Assembly (NCBI RefSeq): GCF_026210795.1
Contig: NC_089459.1
Span: 620,001-684,000 of the forward strand
Origin: Rhizophagus irregularis
Taxonomy: Eukaryota; Glomeromycota; Glomeromycetes; Glomerales; Glomeraceae
Length of the DNA: 64,000 nucleotides
Direction: 5' to 3'
The position numbers were made by a program, and so were the translations under genes. Shown piece after piece: positions 1-11,900 of this stretch; within the stretch, counting starts at the first letter, position 1; every line of letters begins with the position of its first letter. The notes under the pieces were generated by a model. The model saw only the letters and a program-made list of their open reading frames with translations, did not search any database and had not been told where the DNA came from.

Positions 1-1298
1 CAGATGCAGGGGTTGTAGAATAAGTAGGAACTGAGTAATCAGGAAGTAAGGATGCAAGATTTTCAAGATGGGAGGGCAAAGCGGCAGTCATTTGCGCAAT
101 CTGAGTAGGCCGATTAGAACGACGAGTAGTAAGGCGATATAAAAATCGATCTAAAAACTTGTTAATAGCAATAAGTTTTGTCAATTCAGGAGAGTACGAA
201 TGTCGGTGTGTATTGGAGACTTTTTGAAAGGGTAAGGTTTCAATTGCAGCACTAATTATGGCAGCTTTCAATGCATGCCACATACGATCAAGAGAAAGAG
301 AGGAGAAATCAAAATTGGGGTGATATTGTCTATCTAAATAAACTCCAAGAGAATCATCTACTTCAGTGGTAAAATTATTCCATTGTTCAACTGAAGTGGA
401 AGCGTAAGAGAAAATAGTACGCAATTCTTGTTTTTGTTTAAGACGAGATTTAGCCAAAATAGCCAGGCAAGAACTGAAATCAAAAACAGTTGAAAGAACT
501 TTGTGATCTGTGAAAGGACGCTCAAGGAGATCTGGGCAAGTAATCACTTGCGAAAAAAGACCAGGGGCAGGAAAACCAGGTGAAGACCAAATATAATCCA
601 GTCTAGAAGATCCATTATCATGAAAGAAAGTGGGATCAGGACCATTTGTAGAGGTGACGATGATGGTCGGTAAAAAACCGAGAAGAAAGCAAGCAAAGCT
701 TAAAATGATTAGGTGAATAATTAGAATGAGCGATTGCATCAACATTGAAGTCGCCAAGAATAACTACAAAATAATTATTAGCTCGGGCATAATCGAGCCA
801 AGAAAGAAGTTTGGCAATAAGATCCTTGCAAATAGATTGATGAACAGAACCAGAAGGGGGATAATATATAGAAATAATAGAAATTTTAGTTTGATGAAAG
901 AACAAGTCTAATTTAAGAAGTCGACCGTTCCAAGGATCAATCGTTTGAACATGTTTATGAAGGGGATTACGTAACAAAATGCCAACACCATCATGAGGCG
1001 AGAAGAAGAAGATGAAGCAAGCAATAGGATTTAAAATGATGTTGGGAGTGTTCGTTTTGAAAATAAATTTAGCATTTGAAGGGGAAAGACGCGTATCATT
1101 AATGGATAAAGCACTAAAAGAGGAGTGGAGAAAAAAATTAAGCAAATGTTGTTGTCGAACTGGGGAACATAAACCATTAACATTTAATTGACCAAATTTA
1201 ATAAGGGGAGAGGGGTGAGGGGAAAAATTATGTTTATTGTTGTCCATCATTATTACACACTGATAAATCGGTAATAAAGAAGGGGAAAAAGAGAACAA
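1..1298 (-). pseudogene. LINE ORF2, endonuclease part (EEP domain), frameshifted and partial
   Basis: The frame 1298-636 shows endonuclease motifs: LNVNGL at the start, SINDTRL (the catalytic Glu position reads Asp), YYPPSG, and GDFNVD. A shift in the T-run near 668-673 moves the frame to one that reads HDNGSSRLDYIWSSPG and later ERPFTDHKVLSTVF, which matches the end of an EEP domain (SDH motif written TDH). After that a linker (RMWHALKAAI...RFLYRLTTRRSN) runs to the window edge. The reverse transcriptase would lie outside the window. In LINEs this enzyme nicks target DNA to prime reverse transcription. Confidence 0.8.
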
Positions 1299-1689
1299 TT
1301 ATTGATTAGCTTGGCCTTGTTGCCGAGCTAAGATGAGGTTGTTTTGTTGGATTCCTTCTTTAATCGAGCCAGCCAAAGAGGCAACAGTATCAGAGAGAGA
1401 GGAGGAGACGCTGTTCCATATCAATAGGGGAGGAAGGAGCGACGTTGGAAGGTGGAATGGGAGCAAAATGAGGAATCGGTGAAAAACCACTTGTTGATTG
1501 CAAAGGAGGAGAATTAACATCAACGAGGATATTATTATCATTTCGATTCACTGTATCATCCCATCCTTGCATAGAGGAAGGGATGTAGGAAGGAGGTTTG
1601 GTAATGAAAAGAGGCCAGGAATAGGAGCACGAGCAGCCATAGCAGATTCCAATTTAGTGATGCGGCTGTTCATAGAAGCAAATTGTATG

Positions 1690-3325
1690 GCAGTAGCATG
1701 CTAACTCTTCAACTACTTTTTCAAGAAAGCAGCACCAATAGATTTCCAATCAGTAAGTACAGTAGGAGGAGCAGGGTACGTAACATCCATGCCATCAATA
1801 TAATAATCAAGTTCCTTTTCATCAGGAATGCGACGACGTTGATCATTATTATTATTATTGAGATTATCGCGATTCCATGGTCGGCGTTGAGAACGAGAAC
1901 GAGATTGTTGTCGGTTATTAGCTCTGGATTTAGAACGATGGCGAGAAGCATTGGTACGGCTTTGTCCATCATTATTGTTATCAGGGCGGGCAAAACGGTT
2001 ATGTCGTTTAGCAGGATGAGAAGGAGGTAGATGCTTGTTATATAAAGCACGTAATTTATCATTAGATTGCCAAGGGCGAGAAGGGCGATTAGGTCAGATG
2101 AAGAACCACATCGATCAGGGTTACAATTAGGGCGACCACATCGATGACAAAGAGAAGTGACTTCATCGGAGAATGCCAAGTAAGGCCAACTTTCTTGAGG
2201 GCACATGAAATAGATTTAGCATTTTCCATAGCCATTTCAGAGGCAAAATGGCAATAGGCGTAAGGTTTGGGATTGTAGGAATTCATAGAGAAGGGGACAT
2301 TGATAGATTTAGCGGAAATTTCATCGGCAATTTCAGCAAGATCGGCCGCTATAGTACCACGTGGAAGACCGGCAAGTAAAGCAACATAAGCGCGTCTTTC
2401 AGCACGCTGGTCAGGAGAGAAAGAAGCGGGGCAAATTCGCAAACAATGTCCTCCACAAAGGACGCCCCAGGTAGAAGTCGGGGTTCTGTAAAGCACCAGT
2501 AGATTCAAAGGTAATGTATGCAGTACGATAAAGTTTAGATAAACGGGTATGGCAGCGAACAATATTGCCGTAACGGGAAAAGGTACCACGCGAGCGTCGG
2601 TTATAAAAAGAGGGATGTCGGTAACCACAGGGGTACGCGCGTGTTCATCTGCTTTAATAGCCTGGGGGGTCATATGCATGGAAATGCAAGCCAAACAAAG
2701 AATCCATAGGGGAAGCTGTGGCTGTGTCAAGATCATCCTTTTTTCGGAAGTGGACGATGATCCTCTTCAAATCGTTGGATCCACTACACATGGCACGACT
2801 ACCATAAGAGGAGAACAAGGAAAGTTGTCGATCAACCGCGTCGCACGCGTCGCGGTTCGAAGCGAAGTGATTCCAAAAGCCATCAACGTCATTAGGAGCG
2901 GCCGCGGCGTGAAAAGTGTAGGTTGAGATTGTACTGCAGCTTGGGACGCGTCCGGAGAGGCAGCACGTTCTGGGGAAGCGAGACTGCGGGAGTAATTTCA
3001 GGGCTTTTGCCTTTATCGTTGTTGTTAGCAGGGGCGTGTTGCGAAGCATCGAGAGAGGAGGTATCGGGTTGAGAAGGTATCTCAGCGGAAGTTGTCTCAA
3101 CAGGGCCAGGAGGCGTGAGAGGTTTATCAACATCCTGACGAAGTAGCCTTCAGCACTGACTCTGGTACGTTTATTAGTAGAGGTGGTCAAAGGTGGAGTG
3201 TTCGAAGGGCCAGACATAGAGGAACCTTGACCAGAAACGTTGCCAGTTGGAGAACTAGAGGCAGGACGTTTAGACGTAGTATCTTTGTTAGACTGGTTAT
3301 TTTTCTTTTTGTTATCTTTACCCAT
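1690..3325 (-). pseudogene. LINE ORF1 (gag-like, zinc knuckle), frameshifted
   Basis: The start is at 3325 (MGKDNKKKNNQ...). The reading frame then moves between all three minus frames: about 3325-2654, then about 2736-2170, then about 2206-1700. The middle part (residues such as ERRAYVALLAGLP and CHFASEMAMENAKSI) has an RRM/gag-like look. A zinc knuckle C-x2-C-x4-N-x3-C variant follows. After it comes an Arg/Ser/Asn-rich basic segment (about 2030-1830, in another frame) and the run DEKELDYYIDGMD. One frameshift is visible at about 2165-2185, where the frame encoding ..KKVGLTWHS must change to read ..DEVTSLCHRCG. The usual role of such proteins is RNA binding in the retrotransposition particle. 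This copy cannot make the full product. Confidence 0.75.
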
Positions 3326-3605
3326 TTGTAAAGTGTCGTAGTAGTTATCTAAAATAAAGAAATTATAAAGAAAAAGTAATAAAAAACTCCGAAAAAATTT
3401 TTTATTTTTTTCGTAAATATTGTCAAGTGAGCAGAACGGGAGAGAGTTTTAGTTTTATCCTTTTCCGATCACTGGCTGACGAGTTATTCAACAAAATGTT
3501 AAACATCGGCATTATAATATTTCTTGATTTACGTTTACTGCGCCATTTAACATTTTGCTAGATTTCTCAGTACCTAGTGATTATAAAAAGACAATTTATA
3601 GCTCG

Positions 3606-3965
3606 TTAGAATCGCCTCATCGAGACGAATCGAATGGTGGTAAGCTCATCTTTCTGTGATCAATATTGACGGAGTTATTACTTAAAAACCATTTAATATT
3701 TTTTAATTTCGGAAATTGATCTAGTGATTGGATTTCGATGTATCTTATACCATTAGATTCGTCTCATCAAGACGAATCGAATGGTAGTAAGATCGTCTTT
3801 CTAGGATTAATATTGGCAGAGTTATTACATAAAAACCATTAATATTTTTTTAATTTCGGAAATTGATCTAGTGATTGGATTTCGACGTATTTTATACCAT
3901 TAGAACCGTCTCATCAAGACGAATCGAATGGCGGTAAGATCATCTCTCTACGATTAATATTGGCG
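3606..3965. repeat. 147-bp tandem repeat, about 2.5 copies
   Basis: Units begin with TTAGAnnCGnCTCATCnAGACG at 3606, 3753 and 3900, so both steps are exactly 147 bp. Each unit contains GAATCGAATGG, a GGAGTTATTAC-like segment, ACCATTTAATATTTTTTAATTTCGG and CTAGTGATTGGATTTCGA. The third copy fades after about 65 bp. The stretch before 3606 (from about 3480) shows only weak likeness. It lies just upstream of the LINE ORF1 and may be its promoter or 5' UTR repeat. Confidence 0.85.
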
Positions 3966-4071
3966 AAGTTACGATACAATAAAGTTTTAAGTATAATTCT
4001 GGCTAAAATTATGTTAATTTTTGGCCGGAATTATGATATACAAATATAAGAAATTTTTTATATAGTCACAT

Positions 4072-5151
4072 CTCTTTATAATCACCAAATATGGGTTGGT
4101 CACCCTATCTTAGTGGTTAGTCACTGAGACCCTCATTAAGCCTGGAGGACTGCAGGTAGGCCAGGATTGCAATTCCTACGATTTCCTTACGGAAATAAAA
4201 AGAATTTTACTGCGGACGCTACAACCAATAGCGTGAAGGTACAGAGATTAGTGTAGTTGGACTGCATCATGGTGAATTAGTGTGTACGGTTAGGCCGCAC
4301 ATTTCAACTAAGGGTCATGGTGTCCTTCTAACGTTCCCCACCCTGGCTGACCGTGGCATGTGCGCAGTCCCTAGTGCCCGAGGTCACTACTATACCTTAG
4401 GGGGACTTCCTGTCCGGGTGGTCACTCTACGATACCGCTTGGGGTCAGTAATGGCTAGATGGTCGTCCTAGATGGTAAAGCTGAGGGTGCAATGTCTTAG
4501 TGGTAGTTTGACCTTCTGTTAGGTCGTAGACCAACCAAGGTGTTCGTGCGCAGACAGATAGCTTGGTGATTGGGTTCGATCCCTTCTCTGATGGGCCCTG
4601 GTTGGTGATTCCTGGTGGTTGATACCCACCATAAGGGATGATCCTGGGTAACACCTACAAGCTTACTGTCCAGGTGGTCACTACAAAGTATACCACTTGG
4701 GGATTACAACTGTACTATCGGTGATGGGTAATCGCGGGCTGTAGTGACCTTTGAGTGAGACCTGTTACTTAATATGGTGGTATGGAAGGGGTCTAGATGT
4801 TTGAAGGTTATCTGACAAAAGTCCTCCGTGACAGTAGTAGTGGTGAGGGGTTTATAATAGTAGCCATTACAGTATCATGCAACGGATTAAAGGACGAGTA
4901 GGGTGGTGTTCTTTCGATCCAAAGGCCTTCAGGTCCCTGGGGTATGCCTGATTGATGGACGTGCTGGATAAGTTGTCTTGGTTAAAAGGTGGTTTTGATG
5001 ACATCTGGTGGTTTAATGATGGTGAGGATACGAACGACCTACCTCCATAACCTTCAATAGAGGGTGCGAAAAGTAGTGGCCACTAAACGTACAATACACT
5101 TGTAAAATAATCACCAAATATGGACTGTCCCAAATGTGTGACTATAAAGAG
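4072..5151. mobile_element. 1.08-kb GC-richer element with tRNA-like pol III boxes and terminal repeats
   Basis: The ends carry CTCTTTATA (4072-4080) and its complement TATAAAGAG (5143-5151), followed inwards by imperfect inverted similarity. The sequence AATCACCAAATATGG also occurs directly repeated at about 4080 and 5109. The inside is much richer in G and C than the flanks. Two tRNA-like promoter pairs can be seen: A-box-like TCTTAGTGGTTAGTCACTG (about 4109-4125) with B-box-like AGGATTGCAATTCC (4163-4176), and TCTTAGTGGTAGTTTGAC (4495-4512) with GGGTTCGATCCC (4572-4583). A segment CTGTCCnGGTGGTCACT...CTTGGGG is repeated at about 4409 and 4667. No convincing protein is encoded. It is probably a composite SINE-like or non-autonomous element. 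Confidence 0.6.
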
Positions 5152-5159
5152 AGTTGACT

Positions 5160-5712
5160 GTACAAGTAGTTTTGACCTTGCTGAACAATTTTCAATTAAG
5201 TTAGAAAGTTGATTTCATTTGACTAAAGTAGTGAAATTACGCGCTGATGTTAATAAACAGAAAAAAATTTTTGAAAGTTAGTACTATTATGAAAAATGTA
5301 GAATTCTCCATATGTATTATACCTACACCCATGAAAATTAATACACAAGTAGTTTTGACCTTGCTGAACAATTTTCAATTAATTTAGAAAGTCAATTTCA
5401 TTTGACTAAAGTGGTAAAATTATGCTCTGAAGTTAATAAATAAAAAAACAATTTTGAAAGTTAGTACCATTATGAAAAATATGGGTTTTTTTATATGTAT
5501 TATACCTACACTTATAAAAAATAATATACAAGTAGTTTTGGCTCTGTTGAACAACTTTTAATTAATAAAAGAAATTGATTTCATTTGACTAAAGTATTGA
5601 AATTACACTTTAAAGTTATTAAATAAAAAATATAAAACTTTAGGAGTTAAACAGTTAGTAGTGTTATAAAAAACACAAATTTCTCTATAAATTTCATTTC
5701 TAATTTATGAAA
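5160..5712. repeat. 183-bp tandem repeat, three diverged copies
   Basis: CAAGTAGTTTTG begins at 5163, 5346 and 5529, two steps of exactly 183 bp. Each unit goes on with GAACAA(T/C)TTT(T/C)AATTAA, TTTCATTTGACTAAAGT and GTTAGTA-TTAT-AAAAA. The third copy is most diverged and carries a small insertion. It directly abuts the right end of the 1.08-kb element. Confidence 0.85.
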
Positions 5713-7231
5713 TTGAGTTGTATGGGTTTAATAGTATGTTTGAAAAAAAAGTTACAGTTAAAAAAATTCATAAAAAAATTTTTATTACATGTATGAAATT
5801 GTAAAACGTAATACAAACAAAACTAATATAAAACTAAAATTATCATATTACTGGTGAATTTCACCAGAGGTAAATTCACCCCTGGTGAATATAAAATTAA
5901 TCCTAAATTTTATATCATCAATAAATATATTTATATTTACTATTAAAAAAAAAAAAGAGTAATTTATTTAATTTTTTTATTTTAATATGAAAAAATCTAT
6001 TAATATATATCAAATAAATTGATAAAACCGTTATCTTTACTCAAAAGTACTTTGAAATTATTATAAAAGCCAGAAATTAAATAGTTTGTAAAAATAAGAA
6101 TAAAGGATTTATTTAACTATTAATATAAGTGTATTGAAATAGTAAAAAAAAAAGCAGGAAATCCATTTGATAATTTGAAAGAAATGATAATATTTTAGGT
6201 ATTTATAATCATTATAGAAAATTTACCAATTGAAAATCTTTAGTTATAAAAATGATCTGATAAGTCTATTAATACTATACCAAATATACCAAAGAAGTGT
6301 CACCGCAGTATTCCTAGTTTAACAAATAATCATGTGAACAAATATGATTTGTGTAACAACGTGCAAAGTGCGCCAAAAATATTGCTAAACTAACGTTGTA
6401 AAGAATAATAACGAATTTAAATATTTGCCATTTTAATCATGAGGGAGAAAAGTTTAACCGATTCAACCAATATGAAATTTATATCAGCACTTTTGCACTA
6501 AATGATCGGTGTTTTACGAGCAGATGCATAGAGTTGTAGTAACAAAACAGACTAAGTTTATGTATTCTTCACTTTTCATCTTTAATAATGAATAATAATG
6601 ACAAAGGTGCGTTTTTTTTTTTGACGTCGGATTTTTTCATGATTTATTTTAAAAAAAAAAAGAAAAAGGGAAAGAGAAAATTTAGAAAAATTTAAAAAAA
6701 ATGAGAGATTCGAATGCGTAGTTTCTTTTTATCAAGCCAATCTAGATTTAATCTGAACTATAAAGCTAAAAATCGTAATGGATTTTCGAAATAAACATTA
6801 GCCAGCCATGATGACTAAACAAGAGATGTGGCAGATCGACATATTTCGCATCGATCTTATGTAGAGATTAGTACGACGATCCTCATTCTTGGCTTTGTAT
6901 GGTAAGTGATTATTTTAACGTTATTTTACTCTTTTCTTTTCAGTTATTAAAAGTTAATCGTATTTTTATTTACGTAAAAAAAATTTCGTCAAGAGAAAAA
7001 ATTATTAAACTTGTTACTTCTTAAACTAAATCTTCAAATAAATTAAATAAATTTAAGTTCTTATATACACTTTCTTGATCTTGTGAAAAGAATTATGCTT
7101 ATGAGAATCTCATATGACATGCAAATTATGTATTAAATTTATAATAATATCTTAAGAAGGTACTAACATACAATATAAGCTTATTTATCATATATTCTTT
7201 TTTTATCGTGTATATACATATATATATATTA
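5713..7231. other. AT-rich intergenic stretch
   Basis: There is no gene that can be supported. It holds two small near-palindromes, CTGGTGAATTTCACCAG (5851-5867) and ATTCACCCCTGGTGAAT (5874-5890), plus T and A runs (about 6607-6670) and a short TA repeat just before 7231. Confidence 0.6.
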
Positions 7232-8988
7232 TCACCTAAAGCTTTTTGTGGCGGTGACTAGATATATGTTGGTGTACGCCTGGGCAATATTCAACTTCTC
7301 GATGCATTCTGAAAGATATTCTTTAATAGCTTTATCAGTCATGTTTAGTTTCTCCTCCATGACTGACGCAATAGTAGTAACTGCACAGATAAACGCTTCA
7401 GCGTATAATTCACCGACCTACGAAAAAAAAAAGAATGATTTAACTTAAATTTTTAAATCCAAAATAATTAATATATGTATATTTCCTTACCTTTCCGCCA
7501 AACCCCCCAATAGGTATTGATAATTTTGAGTTCGTTATTCCGAAAAAGTCCCTCTCCAGGAATTTATCCAATTCAATTACATTATTGGGATCGTAACCTT
7601 TACATGCACATAAATCCCGCCAGATCTTTCCAAGTTTCTCTTCATAATGTTCCGTCGCATTTCTAATTTATTTATATACACACATATATGAATTAAAAAT
7701 AGTAAAAATCTTTCATCCAAGGATAAGTAATGATTACTTACTTTATGATGACGTCGGTCTCCTGAAAGTGAAAAGTTAAATCAATCAATTATTTTTATTT
7801 AAATAATTCTTCAAAAATATGTTGGAAAAAACATACCAGCATCTCGAGTTTCCCGCCAGGGATCGTTACCCTCCTTATTTCCTCGATCACAAACGAAATC
7901 TTGTCCCTGGGTAACCAACCTAGTAAAGACCTCACTTATTAAGTTAAATAATAAAAAATTTTGTTATTAGTAAATCAAATAATGACAAATATTTTTCATT
8001 CATGAGCTTACCGTTAACGTAATCAAAATAATTATCCGGATAGGGAAGACCATCTTTTAGTGAAAAAAAAAAATAATTATATTACTTGGGCAGTTATAAA
8101 AATATCAATCACGTGATCGTTCAGTTAAAACTCACTCTCAAAAATATTCCCGTGAGTGAACGTTAAATTTTCCGGCAACGAATTCATGTCGATATTCCCG
8201 GTCTTAATATCGAATCCCTCAAATTGGATCTCTCTGTTATCACTGATGAAATAATTTTTTTATTAAATGATATACATCATCATTCATCAATTAAAACAAA
8301 AACATCCTGAATTAAACATAACTTACTTAGCCATCTCAATTAGCCAAATATTATGTCCCGACCTAAATATTAAAAGGTTAAAAAATAAGTCAGAGGAAGG
8401 CATATTTGCCCCAATATTTACCATACAACTTACCCGATATGTAAGCACCTCTTTTTTTAATGTACAAAGATAAGGCAAATATGAATAATATTGCCTAATT
8501 AGTTAAAATGGAAAATTATTTTGGAAAAAAAATGTAACATCTTGTAAATCATACCCTGATTGAAGTTAAAGGGGTTCTAGTATTTCCCCTCAACATATAT
8601 TTATATATATCATGCATCTATTTTTTTTTTAATAAAAGTTTTTACTTGTATGAATATTATATTAATAAGAAGTATAAAAATAATAATAGAAACATACCAA
8701 AATGCCTAATCGATCAATCTTAAAATTTACATTCATTAAATTAATTAGAAATTTCAATTTATATGAAAAAAAAAAAATTTGAAATTCATTAAATTCATTT
8801 CTTACTCCTTCAACTTGTCGAGCTATGGGAAAAAAATCGTCTGCTGAAACACGGCGGCCTTCTAGCCATGAAAAGTTAGCATCCCGAATTGTATCAACGT
8901 ATATAAATCTATGGCATTTAGAGCATCCATCAACACTCTTTTTTCTCTTAATCTTAAAGGGTTTTCGTCCTGAGAATGTATTTCCCAT
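7232..8988 (-). CDS. SAM-dependent methyltransferase-like protein (copy 1), ten exons
   Basis: Exons in coding order: 8988-8806, 8617-8555, 8450-8434, 8362-8327, 8242-8136, 8053-8012, 7934-7837, 7761-7742, 7662-7491, 7417-7232. All introns are GT-AG, all phases join, and the product is 307 aa. The fold signature is a class I methyltransferase: motif I region reads CLHIGSGHNIWLIEMAK (about residues 84-100), then THGNIFENGLPYPDNYFDYV (motif II/III region), EEIRRVTIPGGKLEM (the PGG motif) and a C-terminal IPIGGFGGK-VGELYAEAF block. The substrate cannot be told. Oddities are two tiny exons (17 and 20 nt) and a motif I in which the usual first Asp is His and the G-x-G pattern is altered, so cofactor binding is uncertain. 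The start at 8988 follows the long first exon (MGNTFSGRKPFK). It is related to 14246-15353. Confidence 0.8.
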
Positions 8989-11900
8989 TATTTTATTAAA
9001 AATTATTGATATTATAAAAAAGAAAGAATAAGTAAGTTTGAACTAAATGAAAGAAAGGGTTAGGAATGAAGACGGAGTGGAGTGTATTGATATTAAGGAG
9101 AATAAAAGCAAACAATCATTCAGTTCTAATATCGTGCCTATAAAATATTGAAGTAGGTAAGTTTTGAAGTTAGTTAATTGCTTTTGTGGAAAAATGATAA
9201 AAGAAAAATTTTAAGGTACTATATTTTTTTTTTAAAAAAAAAAACTTGCTCACATATATGTAAATTCGAATAACGAAGAGAATTCGATAAAATTTTTTTC
9301 ATTATGGACTAATGGCTAATTTATATATATTTTTTTAAAAAAAATATTTTTAAGGAAATAAAAATAATAACGATGAATTAAATATCTTTTTGCGCCAAGT
9401 TTCCCATAAAGATTGTTTTACGAAAAATTGATGCATAAGAGTACAACATATTGTGAGGACAATATAATATCATTCAAGGAGGCGCCAGAACATAATAAAA
9501 ATAAAAATAAATAATACTCTGAACGCGATTTTAGTCTTTAAACCATTTTAGGAACTATCATTAATAAATAACCCTGGTTAAAATGTACTATCCGATTTCA
9601 TTACATCTATTAATTAATTGGTTCAAATTGAATTGTTGTACAGAATTGTAGATTCGGGGGATGTAAAAATACAACAAATAGTATATATTCATTCATGTTT
9701 AGTAATTTAGAGCCTTTTTTTTTTTTTGTTTAGAAAATCCTCCACAATATTTTCTGTATAAGGTGTATCATAGTTTTTTTTTTTTTCAGCCGCCGGCAAT
9801 AAATAAAGAAATCTCGGTATCTCCCATTATAAAAGATATAAAGATGAAAATTATCAAGGGTTTTTGCTTGGCAAAGTCCAATATCAGATTAACTTAATCG
9901 CGAGCAAATTAGACAATTTGTAAGTCAAAATTGTGTAATAGAGTAACAGTTTCAGTGGTACTGATCATAAGTTTATGAGTTAAACCTTTTTAATCAATTA
10001 AAATAAGAATCAATAAGGAATCGATAAAAATCTAAAAAAACTCCTTGTAATGAATATTCAAATTAGGAATATTAGAAAGGAGTTTATTTGTAAATTTAAT
10101 TATTTAAATTTTTTATCCCAAATTTATATATTAAAAGTTCCACTAAGATTGTTCTTTTTAGAACTGGATTATATAACAATTCACGTGTGTATGGTGTACA
10201 CATGATTTTTTGACATGAAACATCTCAATAATTTATATGGACCAATCAAAAGTGGAGATTCTGTAATTTCCTAAACCGATATTTTCTCTCAGCCATATTA
10301 CGATTTTTTTTTTTTTACGAATTAGGACTTTTTTTTTTTTACGAATTAGGACTTTTTCTTTTTACGAATTTTCTTTTTATGAATTTTCTTTTTATGAATT
10401 ATCTTTTTATGAATTATCTTTTTACGAATTAGGAATCTTCTTTTTACAAAATTGGGAATTTTCTTTTATATATATATATATTAATATATATATAAATTCA
10501 CTTTCATAATTTAAAAAACATAATACTAAAAAGATCAATTTTTAACAACAAGATTTTGTGCTAATAATGATGTCGGATCAATACTCAACATGTGTTTAAA
10601 TATTTGATATCTAAAAAATTTGATTTACAATACATCAATGATTTATTATGTTACAACATATAAAAACTTTACAATTGGATAAAATTTTGCCATTATCTTT
10701 TATTTATTGTATGAACTAATTAGTATATGTTATTGTTATTACTTCTTTACTAAAATTGTTAAGATGTTCATAACCGATGCATTGTTTTGCATGTGCAACA
10801 TTTTACTTTTTTTAAAAATAAAAAATTTACTGAAAAAAGGAAAAAGGAAAAAAAAATAATAATGCCTGATAGGATGAAATAATTCCTTAAACATGTTGAC
10901 TAATTAAAAGTATAGTCCTCCCGATGAATTGCAGTTAAATTCCTCCCCGCTAGTTGAAATTAGGAATATTTTCGGGGAAATACGGGAATCCCAGAGGGAC
11001 ACATGTAAGGATGTACCAAATAAACGATTCCTATATAACCGATTTTTTTTTCTACAAAAAGAATTTCGGACTCGCGTTTTGATTTATATCCTTTCACGGT
11101 ACCAATACTATACAAGTAGTACTAAAAAGGATTCAGAAATGTTGATTGGCAAATATGTTGCTTGATGCTATTCAGTTTTAACATTTATCCGTTGTTTCAA
11201 AAGGTCGGATGTTTCCTGATATTTTTTTGCAAAAAACTTTATCCGGTTTATTTTCCATAAATTATAAATTCCGTGAAAACCCATTAAATATAACTGATAA
11301 ATTTGCAGGGTATCAAAATTCGGGTATGAATAAATTAATGTTTTTGTGTTACACTTAATATTGTAAATCATTTTATCATTGGTAGTCCCTATATTATGAA
11401 GGACTACTATATATTAGTTAATATTCATAATATTGGTACATTTTATATTCGTCAAAAAAAAAATATTTAGTTCTATTTTGTTAATTTCTTTCGATTACCA
11501 AAAGTCATAATATTAATTACTCATTTCCATCCCCCTTTTTTTTTTTTTTAATATGCAGTATCAATAATAGTTAATGATCTAGGCGAGAGTAATTAGATAA
11601 TCAAATTTTTTATGAATGAAAAACAGTAACCAAATTTGGAGACTTATACCCATATATAAATAGTGGATTTATTATTGACGAAGCTGGATTTATTATAATA
11701 CTAAAGAATTTTTGATTTTTGAATCTAATCTAAAGATAATCGTTATTTTTCATTTCAAATTAATTGGTGGTCCAATTAATTAGGCAGTTCTTTGAATTTT
11801 ACTGAGAAATGTACAGAGGATAAATTATTGTTAAAAATATAGACCTAGAAAACTTCTAATAAGCATCAATGATAGGACTAAAAAATTATAAATTTCTATT

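Larger units (their letters stand above)
1..3325 (-). mobile_element. Non-LTR (LINE-type) retrotransposon, decayed, cut by window edge
   Basis: Read on the minus strand, this stretch starts with a Lys/Ser/Pro-rich ORF1 that carries a CCHC-type zinc knuckle (CHRCGRPNCNPDRC, near 2120-2160) and an Arg/Ser-rich tail. It continues into an ORF2 with an apurinic endonuclease-like (EEP) domain. This order is typical of LINEs. Both ORFs are broken by frameshifts, so the copy is probably dead. Base composition is clearly richer in G and C than the flanks. The reverse transcriptase, if present, lies left of position 1. The 147-bp tandem repeats at 3606-3965 sit just upstream of ORF1 and could be its 5' region. 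Family assignment within the LINEs is not possible from this part. Confidence 0.85.

Noticed and set aside
726-1704. Plus-strand ORFs of 60-115 codons over the LINE
   Set aside because: They are opposite-strand shadows of the retrotransposon ORFs, whose minus-strand protein motifs are clear.
4488-4612. Functional tRNA gene
   Set aside because: A- and B-box-like words are present, but I cannot fold an acceptor stem or a 7-base anticodon loop, and the spacing is too long.
4280-4654. ORFs of 63 and 69 codons on both strands
   Set aside because: They lie within the GC-richer repeat element, have no motifs, and arise from low stop-codon density there.
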